From: Phlegmacium glaucopus
Taxonomy: Eukaryota > Basidiomycota > Agaricomycetes > Agaricales > Cortinariaceae
DNA length: 64,000 nt
Assembly (NCBI GenBank): GCA_015039465.1
Contig: MU130497.1
Coordinates: 936,970 to 1,000,969, forward strand
Reading direction: 5' to 3'
Shown: positions 1-11,496 of the stretch, piece by piece
Layout of the letters: each line of letters begins with the position of its first letter
Numbering within the stretch: position 1 is the stretch's first letter
Translations under genes and position numbers: made by a program
The notes under the pieces: generated by a model
Database searches by the model: none
The model's input: the letters and a program-made list of their open reading frames with translations, nothing else
What the model was told of the DNA's origin: nothing

Positions 1-59
1 AACAACAGCTCTCCCCCCTTGTGGGGTGGTTTTTTTTAAAAAAAATCTTTTTTTATCTA

Positions 60-345
60 ATTACTAACTTTTTACTTGTACATGCATACAATGATGAATA
101 CATGCATACCACAACAAATACATGCATACCACAACAAATACACGTTACCACGACGACAAAACATGTGTGCGACAATGAGTATATGTGTACAACGACAAAT
201 GCACATTACAACGGATGAATACACCTGTATGATGACAAGTACACATAGATGGCAAATGAATATGCACGTACAATGACAAATACATGCCTACAACAATGAA
301 TATGCATGTACAATGACAAAAATACGTGTACGACGCCAATTACAT
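60..345. repeat. Degenerate minisatellite (ACATGCATAC/ACAACRAAT words)
   Basis: Words such as acatgcatac, cacaacaaata and acgacaaa recur irregularly every 12-25 bases. The open frames across it are Thr/Met/His-rich repeats on several frames at once, so they are not genes. It lies upstream of a GGAATC/TTGGACTC satellite in the same arrangement seen at 14.5-15.9 kb, so it is probably the interior of a partial copy of the same MITE-like family. Confidence 0.6.
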
Positions 346-620
346 GTGCGTATCCCCCTCCCGTCTCTTTTTTTTAGGCTACAACAATGATGATGGCTGC
401 AACACCTCACCTGGGGTTTTTCTTGAATCTATTTTATTTCTTTATAGCCTACAACCATGACACCAGTAACTCCCCCTTACTGGGGGGTATTATTTTTTAT
501 TTTGTATTTTAATACTATTAGTATTAATGACATAGATAATATTAGTTGAATAAATAAAATTCAATAACTCTGACTGAGAATGAAACCTGAGTTACAAGTA
601 TTTACTATTAAGTAAGCCTT

Positions 621-1044
621 GTGACAGAGCTAAATATTCCTGAGAATGGGCTCAGAATTAATTGGAATGTGCTTGGAATCCACTTGGAATCTACTTGGAC
701 TCTATTCAGACTCTATTTGGACTCTATTTGGATTCCAAATGGAGTCCACTTGGACTCCACTTGGACTCAGCTTGGAATCTACTTAGTAACTTGGACTCCG
801 AGTGGACTCCATTTGGAATCCACTCGGATTCCACTTGGAATGCTCGGACTCCACTCAGAACTGTGGGGCACTGTAAAGTACTGGATTTTTACTTGGACTC
901 AGACTCAGCTCAGACTCAGCTCAGACTCAGCTCAGACTGAACTCAGACTGAGCTTGGACAGAATCAGACTGAACTCAGACTTTTGATGTTTTTACTTGGA
1001 CTACTTGGATTCTGATTGGACTGGTGGGGGAGTGTAAAGTCTTG
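621..1044. repeat. TTGGACTC/TTGGAATC satellite ending in a MITE-family terminus
   Basis: Imperfect 10-12 bp words (ttggactcc, ttggaatcc, then cagactcagct) fill the interval. It ends in gtgggggagtgtaaagtctt at about 1,025-1,044, a terminus shared with copies ending near 13,410, 15,892 and 25,638. The left terminus is not visible and may lie before the window starts. Translations are repeats and are not called as genes. Confidence 0.65.
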
Positions 1045-1097
1045 GTCTATTGTTGTGATACTTACATATCAGCAGTTTGCAGCTATGTCACTGACTA

Positions 1098-1425
1098 TAG
1101 TGTTTGAAGGTCTGGTTATGAGACCAGAAAAAGTCCATAACCAGACCAGACTGGACTGTGGTCCAGTCTTTTGATTTTTGAGAATCAAAGACTGGAAGAA
1201 GACCAGCCTCAATTGACCAGTATTTGTGGTTTGCACCAATCTAAACCAAAAAAAATGGTAGCCTTAATTTACCCCTTTCCAATGAGCCCAATATCATAAA
1301 AAACCAATAAGAACTGGCTGAGAAATAAATAAATCTGTAAAATATTCTAAAATATTTGCTAAAATCAGACATTTTACTAATATTATTGTAGAAAATACAA
1401 ATCCTAACAGAATTTAATGTTCTTG
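1098..1425. mobile_element. Truncated hAT-like MITE (Y family)
   Basis: It begins TAGTGTTTGAAGGTC and shares, at lower identity, the order of segments seen in the complete Y copies at 1,940-2,519 and 33,092-33,669. These are GACCAGAC-rich ends, an ACCAATA/TTTGTAGCC-like segment and an AT-rich middle ending near aatttaatgttctt. The other terminus is missing, so this is an old 5' fragment. Confidence 0.55.
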
Positions 1426-1520
1426 CGCTCTTTCAGAAGCTATTATCTAACTAAACACCTGTTGATAGGACCCCAGGAGATGTCTATAGATGTAAATCCA
1501 CTATTTTTGTGGTTTCACAA

Positions 1521-1655
1521 CCCTTGCAGTATACTTGCAGATACTTACAGATACTTGCAGATCATTGTAGATCATTGCAGGTCATTGCAGGTCATTGCAG
1601 ATTATTGCAGATTATTGCAGGACATCACAGATCATTACAGATACTTGCAGTCATC
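1521..1655. repeat. Tandem 10-bp repeat (ATCATTGCAG)
   Basis: About a dozen imperfect copies of a 10-bp word (cttgcagata, atcattgcag, attattgcag) stand head to tail. No coding meaning is inferred; all overlapping frames translate the repeat. Confidence 0.7.
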
Positions 1656-1939
1656 AACAACATTCGCATTATCATTTGCAGTTGCCAACAGTTCTCACAA
1701 TCTTTAAACACAACTTTAACAAAGGTCACTTAGGTGACTTTATTACTCACCACCTCTATTTTTATCTTGTCTCCTTTATTTAGCTCTTATCTCCTATTTT
1801 TCATTACCAAATCACTGGGCCAATGTGACTCCACTTTAGGCTGCATTTTATGTTTTTGTTTCACCTTTCCACACTTAGCTATTTGCTACTTACTATATTA
1901 TTAGCAATAGCAAGTAGGATAAAAAAAAAGGAAGGCAAC

Positions 1940-2519
1940 TAGTGTTTGGAAGTCTGGTCCAGTCCGATTTTTTGGTATTTTTGGACAGGACTGGGACTGC
2001 AACCGGTCCACTAAGCTTCTAGAAGGTCAAAAGACTGGACTGGACCGATTGGGACCGGTCCACATCGGTTTTTTGCAGTCCTGGACCAGTCCTGGTCCAA
2101 GACTGTCCAGGACTGGACTTTTGACAAATACCAGTTGTATTTTCATATATAACATCAGACAAATATGTAGATGTGATCCATATATTTAGAATAATAAGCC
2201 TGAGAATGTTAAATTCTGTTGGGAATTGACAATTTTATGATGATATTATTTGTTTTCTACTATTTTGTGTACATTTTTACTGTTTTATTTTTTCTCAGTG
2301 AATATTTGACCAATAAATATGGTCTTTATGTTGTTTGAAAGGGAAAAATAAGGGCTACAAAACTACCAGTTCAGACTGGTCCTAGAACCAAAGACTGGTC
2401 TTTTTCCAGTCTTTGCTTCTCAAAAACCAAAAAACCGGACTGCTGGTCTGGTCTTTTGCAGTCTGGTCTGGTCTTTTTGCAGTCTTTTTCCAGTCCTGCA
2501 ACTGGACTTCCAAACACTA
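1940..2519. mobile_element. hAT-like MITE, complete copy (Y1)
   Basis: A 580-bp element starts TAGTGTTTGGAAGTC and ends with the inverted form GACTTCCAAACACTA. It is flanked by a perfect 8-bp direct duplication AAGGCAAC (1,932-1,939 and 2,520-2,527). An 8-bp target duplication and a TAGTG terminus are characteristic of the hAT superfamily. There is no coding capacity. The subterminal regions are packed with GGACTGG/CCAGTCC words in both orientations, probably transposase-binding repeats. Confidence 0.85.
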
Positions 2520-2527
2520 AAGGCAAC

Positions 2528-2754
2528 AGACAAAATTACTACAGTTTTGATCCTACCTTTGGAACACCGTACTAAGTTGCTCTTGCACTCTTGAAAATCA
2601 TTCCACAGACTTTGATTTTTCTGCACATTACTCTCACACTTTAATACAAACCTTCACACCACACAAAAGCCCATTTCCACCTATCAAAGAGAACTACATT
2701 AGCCCCACAAACTACATGTCTACTTGTGGTCTGTCCCCACTGCAGGTACATCAC
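2528..2754. other. Unassigned repeat-derived sequence
   Basis: This short stretch lies between the Y1 MITE and the X1 repeat. No reading frame, RNA or repeat end could be supported. Confidence 0.4.
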
Positions 2755-3539
2755 TGTTATAAATTGTTGTTTGTGTTAGTATATAACACCAACCAGAGAG
2801 CAGTGGACCAGTCTTTAGGTCAAGAGACTCCCTGCTGTTCATTTAGGGAAGGTGCAACCTTGACTTATAACACACTTGAAAGGTGATTGAGGCGCAAGAG
2901 TAAGGAAGAGGATGAGGATGAAAAAGAAAGAGTCTTTGGTGAGACTATAGCAGTTGACAGTAGGGGACAGTGACAGTAAGGGACTGAAAAAGCGAACTTA
3001 GGGAGTAGAGGATGTGGATGTGGATGATAGAGTCTTTGGCAAGACTATAGCAGTAGAGAGATAGATTGACAGTAAAAGGATAAAAAAAGCGAACTTGAGG
3101 GAGGAATTCACTGGAATTCCACTGAGATGATGACTGTTGGGGACTAAGAATGAATTGGGAGAAACTGGAAGAAACTACTTATCCTGGTACAAAAGAGCAG
3201 TATTTATACCCTAAGGATGAGGCTATGTAGAACAATAAAAAAGAAAGAACTTACACACTGTCAAAGGAAGAAATATGAAGAGAGGACAGCTGTAAGAAGA
3301 AAAGAACAATGGAAAAGAAGAAGGAACAATAAAAAAATCTGTAAGTGTCAAAGTGCAAGAGAAAGGAAGAGAAGGCATTGTACACAGTCCAATAGAAAAA
3401 ATATATTGACTCCATAGCTGTGTGGTCATGTCAAAATATGAAAGGTCCTGAGTCAACACTTGAAAGGCACAGCCTTGTTCCAAAGAAAATACTACTTGCC
3501 CATGATCCCATGTTGCACAGCCTTGATAACACTTGACAC
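2755..3539 (-). mobile_element. LTR-like repeat X1, first half
   Basis: It is homologous, in inverted orientation, to the X2 insertion at 5,859-7,264: the ACCAACCAGAG end, the GGGAGTCTCTTGACC segment, the AATTCCACTGAG segment and the TACCCTAAGGATGAGG promoter-like segment. It breaks at 3,539, where the gypsy element is inserted, and resumes at 10,561. The outer end reads TGTTATAAATTG. It is probably a solo LTR or non-autonomous LTR element of about 1.42 kb. Confidence 0.65.
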
Positions 3540-3952
3540 TGTTAGGGCAACTGCGATGCTGACTTAGTCAAGCTAGCAGGGGATCCAAAGTTAATGCTAT
3601 TTCAGAAAAGATATCTACAAGTGACTTACCTAGCAGGGGATCCAAAGAGGAAAGGATGGGGATCCCTGCTAGGCTGGGGGTGTTTAAGTACTAATATGGA
3701 CATAACAGAGATATAAAATAAATAAAGGAATGATATAATAATAATTAATTAATTAAATAAGAAGTGGTGTGATGTGAAAAATAGAAATAAAAGATGGAGG
3801 GAATTGGAGGATCGGAGTCGGAGCGGAACTATGGGGTTCCGGGGTAAAGCAGTGATGGAAGTGGAGTTAGATGGAAGGTCGGAGGTCGTTGGAAAGGTGG
3901 GGTGTATGTTTCTAAGGTTGAGGTTTGGGTTAAAGTTGGGTGTCCCCTAACA
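3540..3952 (-). repeat. 3' LTR of the gypsy element
   Basis: A 413-bp repeat with TG...CA ends that differs from its partner at 10,148 by scattered single-base changes, some of them visible C/T or G/A differences. The two are the same length. The last pol frame runs about 23 bases into this LTR before its stop at 3,930. Confidence 0.95.
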
Positions 3953-4616
3953 TCCATCCCCCCTTTGGTAGGTGACGTCCCAGCACGAAAGGAAACTGTT
4001 CGAATTTGGCCATCCTGATGTGCTTAGGAGCTCTGGGGTACTTCTTGTGGAATTCTGCGACTAATTCGGGGGCGTGTATGTTTTCCCAAGGCTCCCAGGT
4101 GTTATGTTTGATTCCGAAGTCTTGCCACTTCACGAGGTATTGGAACCTCCTGTTTATAACTCTGCTGTCAAGGATTTCCTCGACGACCCATTCCTCTTCT
4201 CCATCAATGATTTCTGGAAGTGGGGGAGTTGGAATGCGTCTTCCAGGGATTGGGTCTATCGGGGCTGGAGTCAGTTTGACTACGTTGAAGACCGGATGGA
4301 GTCGTTTCATGGACAAGGGAAGTTGGAGTCGGTAAGTGTTGTTGCCGACTTGTTCTTCGATCGGAAAGGGGCCTAGGTGCCGATGGGACAATTTCCTGGA
4401 TGGTCTCGTTGTTTGTATGTCGCTGGCATCCAGGTATACTTTGTCTCCTGGTTTGTATTCCGGTGCCGAAGTCCTTTTCTGATTATAATATCTTGCTATG
4501 TTGTCTTTAGACTTGACCAGTGCTGCTTTTGCTTCATCTAGGGCATTCTGCATTTGTTCCGTGAATTCATTAATGGACTCCATTCGGGATTCCGGTTGGC
4601 TTGGTTCAAAACCCAT
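3930..4616 (-). pseudogene. Gypsy pol C-terminus: integrase tail and chromodomain
   Basis: The frame starts at the conserved post-catalytic region of integrase and runs through the Tyr-Lys-Pro-Gly-Asp-Lys-Val barrel motif (residues 54-60). It ends in a clear chromodomain at residues 141-194 (about 4,035-4,196), with WVVEEILDSR, YLVKW and NTWEP blocks. Chromodomains steer chromovirus integration to heterochromatin. Upstream, the same pol continues past a TGA just before MGFEPS, where related elements have Arg. The stop lies inside the 3' LTR. Confidence 0.85.
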
Positions 4617-5858
4617 TCAGGGGATTTGTCCGGAGTCTAGGAGGAAAGGTGGGTGCTGTGTGGCGGAGTGGACATGATTATTGTACTGGAATTCCGCAAG
4701 GGGAAGGAGTTTGGCCCAATTGGTTTGTCGCTGGTTTGTAAAGAGTCGGAGATACTGTTCCAGTTCCTGATTTACTCATTCCGTCTGGCCATCTCCTTGC
4801 GGATGATAGGCGGTAGTGGCTGCTAACTTGATTCTGAGGATCCGTTAGAGCTTGCGTGTGAATTCCGCTATGAACTGTGGTCCTCTGTCTGATACCACTT
4901 TCCAGGGTAGTCCGTGATGTTTCCAGACATGTTGGATATAAAGGCAGGTGGTTCTGGACGTGGAGGTGGTAGTAAGGGTTGGTGCAAAATGAGCTCATTT
5001 GGTGACCGAATCAACTACTACCATTACCGAGTCGCATCCTGAAGACTCTGGAAGTTCCACTATGAAGTCCACACTGATTGTGTCCCATGGAGTGTTTGGA
5101 ATTGAGAGGGGATGGAGTTCACTGACTGGGTGGTGTCTTTGAGCCTTAGTCCAAAGACACAGGTCACAGGTTGAGGCATATTTTCCGATAAATCGGGACA
5201 TCTGTGGCCACCAGTAGTTTCGGGATATGGGTTCAAGGGTCTTCCATCTTTCCGGATGCCCAGCAATTAGGGTGTCATGGCAGAGGGATACAATCCGTCT
5301 TTGCAAGTCAAACATGTCCGGAACATAGATTTTTCCTCGGAAGGAGAGGATGTTGTTATCATGAGACCATTCTGCCGATCGGATGGATCGTGTGTGAGTG
5401 GTTTTCAACTCCTTTACCACTTTAGCTATGGCCCCTTCTTTTACACCTTCCCGGGTGCCCTTCCAGATGTCTTTCAAGATGTCTCGTTCTTCTCCTATGA
5501 CTTCCAGTCCTTCTAAGGCCCGAATGGCGAAAAAGCCTGGAGTTAGGAGTGTGATGTTGTCATTGTCATTGTCACCGGTTCCGGTTCTGTGATCTGCTCG
5601 TCTGGACAAGGCATCTGGTTTTCCCATGCTTTTGCCTGGTCTGTGGTGCATGAGGAAATCAAACCGGGCTAGGAACAATGACCAACAGGCTTGTCTCCGA
5701 TTGAGCTTTTTGGCTGTCATGAAGTATTCCAAGTTTTTGTGATCAGTCCAGATCTCGCACTTGTGTTCTGCTCCTTCGAAGAAGTGTCTCCACTCTTCTA
5801 GGGCTCGGATGATTGCTAGCATCTCTTTGTTGTGGATCTCGTAGTTCCGTTCGACCGC
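4617..5858 (-). pseudogene. Gypsy pol: RNase H and integrase core, several stops
   Basis: Reading the minus strand from 5,858, the frame begins at the RNase H ERNYEIHNKEML block. It passes the DHKNLEYF motif and the HHCC zinc site of integrase (CHDTLIAGHPE ... CDLC), and reaches the first catalytic Asp in DTISVDFIVELP. A TGA after VVDSVTK (about 4,995) falls where a Trp or Met precedes AHF in relatives. More stops follow in the core that holds the catalytic second Asp (VSDRGPQF) and Glu (YHPQGDGQTE). The reading frame upstream is detached by the X2 insertion. Confidence 0.85.
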
Positions 5859-7264
5859 TGTTGCGCACCAATACTGATTGGTAGCGTGAGAAGAAAGCTT
5901 AAAAGTCGCCATCATGAAAATAAGCGGACTTTGAATTTGCTTACCTATTTTGGAAGCAGCCCTGAATCGCGTTCCTGGTCGACAAATTGTTTGTTCAACG
6001 ATAACATCCTCATCACTCATCATATCCTCAATGTCTTCCACTATGTTGTCTATCATTTACACTATTGACATGCTCCTTAACATCTACCATCTGTTTGTCC
6101 CTTGGCTAGTGATACAACAAAGTGATCAATCTACTATTCACATCAGTCATCAGCTCGCGTTTGATCATATCTTTGGTCCATCATTTCAAGAACGGCCTGT
6201 TTATGGATGCATCAGCCACATCTCCCATTATGTCAAAGGCTTTGTCATCGTTGTTGTGGCTATGGACCCACAAGTCTTCGCCTCAGCTATCTATCTTGCC
6301 ATACCTCACTCCTGGATCTCACTCAGTCCCCTATCCTCACTCATCTACCTCTTATCTTATCATTCACTGCCAAAACCATCATTCACATGGTACCTGAAGC
6401 CTTCCCACCCTTTTTATGACAATTTAGGAAGTCCAGGAGGATCACGACTAAGCAGGAATTGCAGATGAATCAGCAGCAGAGGATTATTCTCACAGTGTGT
6501 CAAGTGTTATCAAGGCTGCGCGACATGGGATCATGAGCAAGTAGTATTTTCTCGGGAACAAGGCTGCGCCTTTCAAGTGTTGACTCGGGACCTTTCATAT
6601 TTTGACATGACCACACACCTATGGAGTCAATATATTTTTGCTATTGGACTATGTACACTGCCTTCCTTTCTTTTCTCTCACACTTTGACACTTTACAGAT
6701 TATTTTACTGTTCCTTTTCTTTTCCATTGTTCTTTTCTTCTCGCAGCTGTCCTCTCTTCATCATTCTTCCTTTGACAGCACGTACTTCTTTCTTTTTATT
6801 GTTTTACATAGCCTCATCCTTAGGGTATAAATACTGCTCTTTTGTACCAGGATAGGTAGTTTAGTTCAATTCATTCTTACCCCCCAACAATCATCATCTC
6901 AGTGGAATTCCAGTGAATTCCTTCCTCAAGTTCGCTTTTTTCTGCCTTTTATCTGTTACTGTCCCCTACTGTCAATCACTATAGTCTTGCTGAAGACTCT
7001 TCCTCTATCATCCTCATCCACATCCTCTACTCCCTTCGCTTTTTCAGCCTTTTACTTGTCACTGTCCCCTACTGTCAACCGCTGTAGTCTCACCAAAGAC
7101 TCTCTCATATTCATCCTCATCCACCTCTATTCTTGCCCCTTACCTCTGTGTGTTAAAAGTCAAGGTTATACCTTCCCTAAACGAACAACAGGGAGTCTCT
7201 TGACCTAAGGTCTGGTCCACTGCTCTCTGGTTGGTGTTTATATACAACAACAACAATGATTTAT
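5859..7264 (+). mobile_element. LTR-like repeat X2 inserted in gypsy pol
   Basis: This 1,406-bp segment splits the pol frame exactly between SKSLSAV and VERNYEI. Its flanks are ACCGC (5,854-5,858) and ACTGC (7,265-7,269), a 5-bp duplication with one mismatch. It starts TGTTGCGCACC, and its sister X1 ends in TTTATAACA (read in this orientation), giving TG...CA-type ends. A TATA-like box with a likely start (TATAAATACTGCTCTTTTG) occurs at about 6,827. No frame is coding. It is best read as a solo LTR or non-autonomous LTR element; a fragment recurs at 33,670-33,815. Confidence 0.7.
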
Positions 7265-9153
7265 ACTGCGGACAAGGATTTAGACAGGAATGTGACTGGG
7301 TGCCATTTCTCATCATCAAGGGATTGTTGGGAGAGTATGGCACTGGTTGCAAAGTCGGAACTGTCTGCTTTGATGTGGAACGGCCTGGAGTTGTCCAGAG
7401 AGGCTAGAATTGGGGTTGAAGTGATCAGGTTTTTGAGAGAATCGAACGCCAACTGCTCTTCCGTATTCCATCTCCATTTAATGTCACTTTTAGTGAGATC
7501 AAACAAGGGACGGGTGTGATGAGAAAAGTCTTGGATGAACTTCCGGTAAAAGTTGGTAAAGCCTAGAAATGACTGGACTTCCTTTTTGTTTGTCGGAATT
7601 GGCCATTCCGCTACTCCAGCAACTTTTACGGGGTCCATCTTGATGGAGTTATGAGATATTATGACTCTGAGGTATTCCACCTTGGTTTGTTTGAATTTAC
7701 ACTTGTCCAGTTTTAGGAAGAGTTTATGCTTTCGTAAAAGTTCCAGTACTCTCCGAGTTACGGACCAGTGTTCCTCTAGCATCTCTGTGAATATCAGGAT
7801 ATCATCAAGGTAGACCACTACAACCCCTTCCATTATAAGTTCGCAGAAGATGTCGTTCATCATTGTTTGGAAAGTAGCCGGACTGTTGGTGAGGCTGAAA
7901 AACATAACCAGGGGTTTGAATAATCCTCGGTTGGTTTGGAAGGCTGCTTTTCATTCGTCCCCTTCCTTCATTTGGACATTGTTAAAACCCCATCGGACAT
8001 CCAACTTAGTGAAGTATTTAGTGCCCTGGAGTTGGGTAATCAGTTCCGAAATGAGGGGAAGTGGGTACTTGTTTTTGATGGTGATCGTGTTGAGAGCTCG
8101 ATAGCCTTGAACAAGCTGAAGACTTCCATCTTTCTTTTTGATAAAGAAAACCGGAGATGCCATCAGAGATTTGGAAGGTCGGATGCATCCGGAGTTTAAA
8201 TTCTCCTGGAGGAACGCGTCGAGTTCCTTTTGTTCTGTCGGAGCTAGAGGATAGACCTTGCAACCTGATGGTTTTTCTCCCAGAATAAGTTCTACTGTGT
8301 GGTCCCAAGGTTTTGGATCAGGTAGGATATCAAAAGATTCTTTGGCAAAAATGCTATCGAACTCTCGGAGATAGTCCAGAACTCCTTCTTTCATTTCCGA
8401 TTGTGTGTTGCGCTGGAAAGCTTCCGCAAGACGTTGGGAGATGGTGGAGGTGGCTTGGATATCTGCCTGCAGTGGTAGTAGGCCGGTGGCAAATATTCTG
8501 TCGCCATCCTCAAACTCAGGGTTTGGGCTACTTTCCTCCTCATCACAATCTTCTACATGAGCCGGAAGTGGGCCAGTCGAACATTTTTCAATTCGGTGTA
8601 TTTCCGCCTTTTGAATTTTTCGTTCTTCTTGGATTTCATTCCTGCATTCCGAGCAACAACGGGGTGGACAGCGGGACATTTTTACTTCTCCGGTTGCCCA
8701 GTCAATCTCTGGGTTGTGCATCTTAAGCCAGGAATGTCCAAGAATCAAGGTTTGTTTTCCCAGTCCAGTGACCACGAACAAGGATCTCTCGGAATGTCCT
8801 TTATACCTGAGTATCAGATCAACCACTTCCGTGATTGATCCGGCTTCATTTGGGGTACTGTCAACGTTAAACACCGGAATCGGATTTGACAGGGATTTTG
8901 TTGTGAGCCTGTTAGTTTTGACATAGTCTCTGTCAATAAACCTTCCGTCGGCTCCGGAGTCTATTAAGGACAGAAAGGAGTTTACTTCTCCGGTGTTGGT
9001 CGTTTCAATGCTGACTTTTGAGTTCCAGTGATTTAGAGTTGGCATTGAGGGAGCCAATAGTGAACTTTTTTGAGAGGGTTCTTTCCCATCGGGGTCGGAA
9101 CACTTGGATTTCTTTTGGAATTTCTGATGTTTGTACAACTTGAATGTTTTCAA
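7265..9153 (-). pseudogene. Gypsy pol: protease and reverse transcriptase, one internal stop
   Basis: The frame from 9,153 carries the retropepsin active site LIDSGADGRFID (Asp-Ser-Gly at about 8,955-8,961). A linker follows, then the RT fingers (SPVFFIKKKDG, YRALN) and LDVRWGFNN. A TGA at 7,948-7,950 follows EGDE, where relatives have Trp. The RT then continues through FFSLTNSPATF, the catalytic VVYLDDILIF (YLDD) and the thumb (SFLGFTNFYRKFI), up to the X2 insertion. The Asp usually found in the RLVQDYRALN block is Gly here. Confidence 0.9.
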
Positions 9154-9264
9154 CTGTCTCGTCTATTTCATCAATGCTATCTACATGTAAAACAGAGAAC
9201 CGGTTGGTCAAGAAGTAGTTGCTGCCAGACTTTTATAAGCTGACTGGAAGGCCTCGTTAGTAGC

Positions 9265-9900
9265 TCAGTTTTCATCTATTGTCCGTGCCATTCTGTACCA
9301 TCCCGTTGGATCTGTATTGGACGGTCTTCCGGAAGCCATTGTAGCAATGGAGTTCTGAATCTGGGCATTCAGGCCTCTTCGTAATTTTACTACAATAGTT
9401 TTCGGATCAGTGTATCCAGAATCCATGATTAGGTCTTGGAATTTATCCACATATTCTTCCAAAGACTGGGTTTTCTGGAAATATCCAGTTGACTCTAGTC
9501 GGTTGATGGCAACCGAGTCCGCATTTGCGGGACAGAACTCCTTTTTGAAGTCGTCTCGGAAATTGGACCAATCCAGGAACCGGGTTGACTCAGGGTTTTC
9601 CGTTTCCCATTGGAAAACCCTAGCTGCCCACTTTGATGCTCTTCCGGATTTCATGTAGGACATGGCCCAGATAATTTTTGTTTGTTTGTCCAAGAATTCG
9701 TCGGAACAGAGCCAGATGTATGTTTGGCAGGAGTGAAGGAATGCTGTTCCTTTGGATCATTCTCTGTCAAACTCCGTTGGGAATGCCAGCCTTGCAGAGC
9801 GCATCCGGGGTATGTTTTCAATTTGAGGGGGAACCTCTTGTTGTGGTACAGGTGATTGTACATTCAGAACGAGTTGATGGATTGTCTCCATGATTCAGTC
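9265..9900 (-). pseudogene. Gypsy Gag-like region
   Basis: The frame at 9,265-9,693 shows the retrotransposon Gag core: a Trp-rich helical block with KSGRASKWAARVFQ, FRDDFKKEFCP and LESTGYFQKTQSLEEYVDKF, followed by LRRGLNAQIQNSIA. Upstream, to about 9,900, related coding sequence continues in another frame with stops. The zinc-knuckle segment expected between here and protease is degraded (9,154-9,264). Gag would form the particle coat; this copy cannot. Confidence 0.75.
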
Positions 9901-10147
9901 AAATCTGTTTTGGTATTTGATGTCCTGAGCTCACAATAGGACAATTTCTCTTTCCAGCTAGGCGGTGCGCTCATCGTCCATGGCTGATAAGAAGGAGCTG
10001 CTCGGAGATGCGTGCTGTGAAGTCAAGGAGGGAGCCATGGTCTGGGAGTGTATGGAGTCTGATTGGCCCAAGTTGGGGGCTGTAAATTGGACTATCGTTC
10101 CACTGTGCGGACCGGACTCGGTCCGTTAAAGGATGATCCTTTCCTAA
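9901..10147 (-). other. Gypsy leader between 5' LTR and gag
   Basis: This untranslated leader follows the 5' LTR. On the minus strand it begins TTAGGAAAGGATCATCC. No 3' tRNA-end complement (TGG...) is obvious directly after the LTR, which would fit self-priming chromoviruses, but priming cannot be decided from this sequence. Confidence 0.4.
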
Positions 10148-10560
10148 TGTTAGGGCAACTGCAACGCTGACTTAGTCAAGCTAGCAGGGGATCCAAAGTT
10201 AATAATATTTCAGAAAAGATATCTACAAGTGACTTACCTAGCAGGGGATCCAAAGAGGAAAGGATGGGGATCCCTGCTAGGCTGGGGGTATTTAAGTACT
10301 AATATGGACATAACAGAGATATAAAATAAATAAAGGAATGATACAATAATAATTAATTAATTAAATAAGAAGTGGTGTGATGTGAAAAATAGAAATAAAA
10401 GATGGAGGGAATTGGAGGATTGGAGTCGGAGTGGAACTACAGGGTTCTGGGGTAAAGTGGTGATGGAAGTGGAGTTGGATGGAAGGTTGGAGGTCGTCGG
10501 AAAGGCGGGGTGTATGTTTCTAAGGTTGAGGTTTGGGTTAAAGTCAGGTGTCCCCTAACA
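10148..10560 (-). repeat. 5' LTR of the gypsy element
   Basis: A 413-bp direct repeat of 3,540-3,952, ending in CCCCTAACA and followed by the GACAC duplication at 10,561-10,565. Confidence 0.95.
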
Positions 10561-11198
10561 GACACACTGCAAGAATAATCCTCTGCTGCTGATTCATCTG
10601 CAACTCCTGCTTAGTTGTGATCCTCCTGGACTTCCTAAAGTGTCATAAAGAGGGTGGGAAGGTCTCAGGTACCGTGTGAATGTTGGTTTTGGCAGTGAAT
10701 GATAAGATAAGAGGTAGATGATTGAGGATAGGGGACTGAGTGCGATCCAGGAGCGAGGTATGGCAAGGTAGATAGCTGAGGGAAAGACTTGTGGGTCCAT
10801 AGCCACAACAACAATGACAAAGCCTTTTACATAATGGGAGATGTAGCTGATGCATTCATAAATGGGCTGTTCTTGAAATGATGGGCCAAAGATACAATCA
10901 AACATGAGCCGATTACTGATGCAAATAGTGGATTGTCACTTTGTTGTATTGCTAGCCAAGGAACAAATGGATGGTAGATGTCTAGGAGCATGTCAATAGG
11001 TATAGATGATGGAGAGCATGGTGATAGACATTGAGGATATGATGAGTGATGAGGATGATAATGTTGAACAAATGATTTTATTGTCCAGGAACACAATTCA
11101 GGACTGCTTCCAAAACAGGCAAGTGAATTCAAAGTCTGCTTATTTTCATGATGGCAACTTTGAAGCTTTCTTTTCACAATCAATATTGGTGCGTGATA
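10561..11198 (-). mobile_element. LTR-like repeat X1, second half
   Basis: It continues the 2,755-3,539 fragment after the gypsy insertion. The sequence matches X2 (inverted) through the CTCCTGGACTTCCTAAA, GATAAGAGGTAGATG and AAATGGATGGTAGATG segments, to the terminal CAATATTGGTGCG end near 11,198. Together the halves give about 1.42 kb, close to the 1,406 bp of X2. Confidence 0.65.
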
Positions 11199-11214
11199 CC
11201 GTTTCTGATACAAA

Positions 11215-11426
11215 AATATATATTTATGAGCAGAAGACCAGTTGCAGACTGGTTAAGACCACTTATGACCAGGACCAGTCCTAGGACTGAAAAAAACCAA
11301 TGTAAACTGGTCTTAAGCAGTCCAGTCTGGTCTTTTGAGGTCCTAGGACTGAGGTGGACCAGTTACAGTCTCAGTTAAAGGTCCTGAGGGTCAAAAAACC
11401 AGACCAGACCAGACTTTTAAACACTA
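11215..11426. mobile_element. hAT-like MITE fragment (Y family)
   Basis: It holds the GACCAGTTGCAGACTGG-type subterminal repeats and ends TTTTAAACACTA at 11,426, matching a Y terminus. The other end is replaced by unrelated AT-rich sequence. It abuts the end of repeat X1. Confidence 0.5.
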
Positions 11427-11496
11427 TCACCAACTGAAGTTAAAGTGCTCATGATAAAAAAGGACATTTTTGTGACTCCTGTACTTAACTATTGTG

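Larger units (their letters stand above)
3540..10560 (-). mobile_element. Ty3/gypsy chromovirus retrotransposon (degenerate, nested)
   Basis: Two direct 413-bp repeats (3,540-3,952 and 10,148-10,560), both TGTTAGGG...CCCCTAACA, bound the element. A perfect 5-bp duplication GACAC flanks it (3,535-3,539 and 10,561-10,565). The minus strand encodes Gag, protease, reverse transcriptase, RNase H, integrase and a chromodomain in the usual Ty3/gypsy order. A polypurine tract (AAAGGGGGGATGGA on the minus strand, 3,953-3,966) abuts the 3' LTR. Pol is interrupted by a 1.4-kb insertion (5,859-7,264) and several in-frame stops, so the copy is dead. It was itself inserted into repeat X1. Confidence 0.95.

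Noticed and set aside
4006..5592. Plus-strand open frames across the gypsy pol region
   Set aside because: They are antisense shadows of the chromodomain, integrase and RNase H frames.
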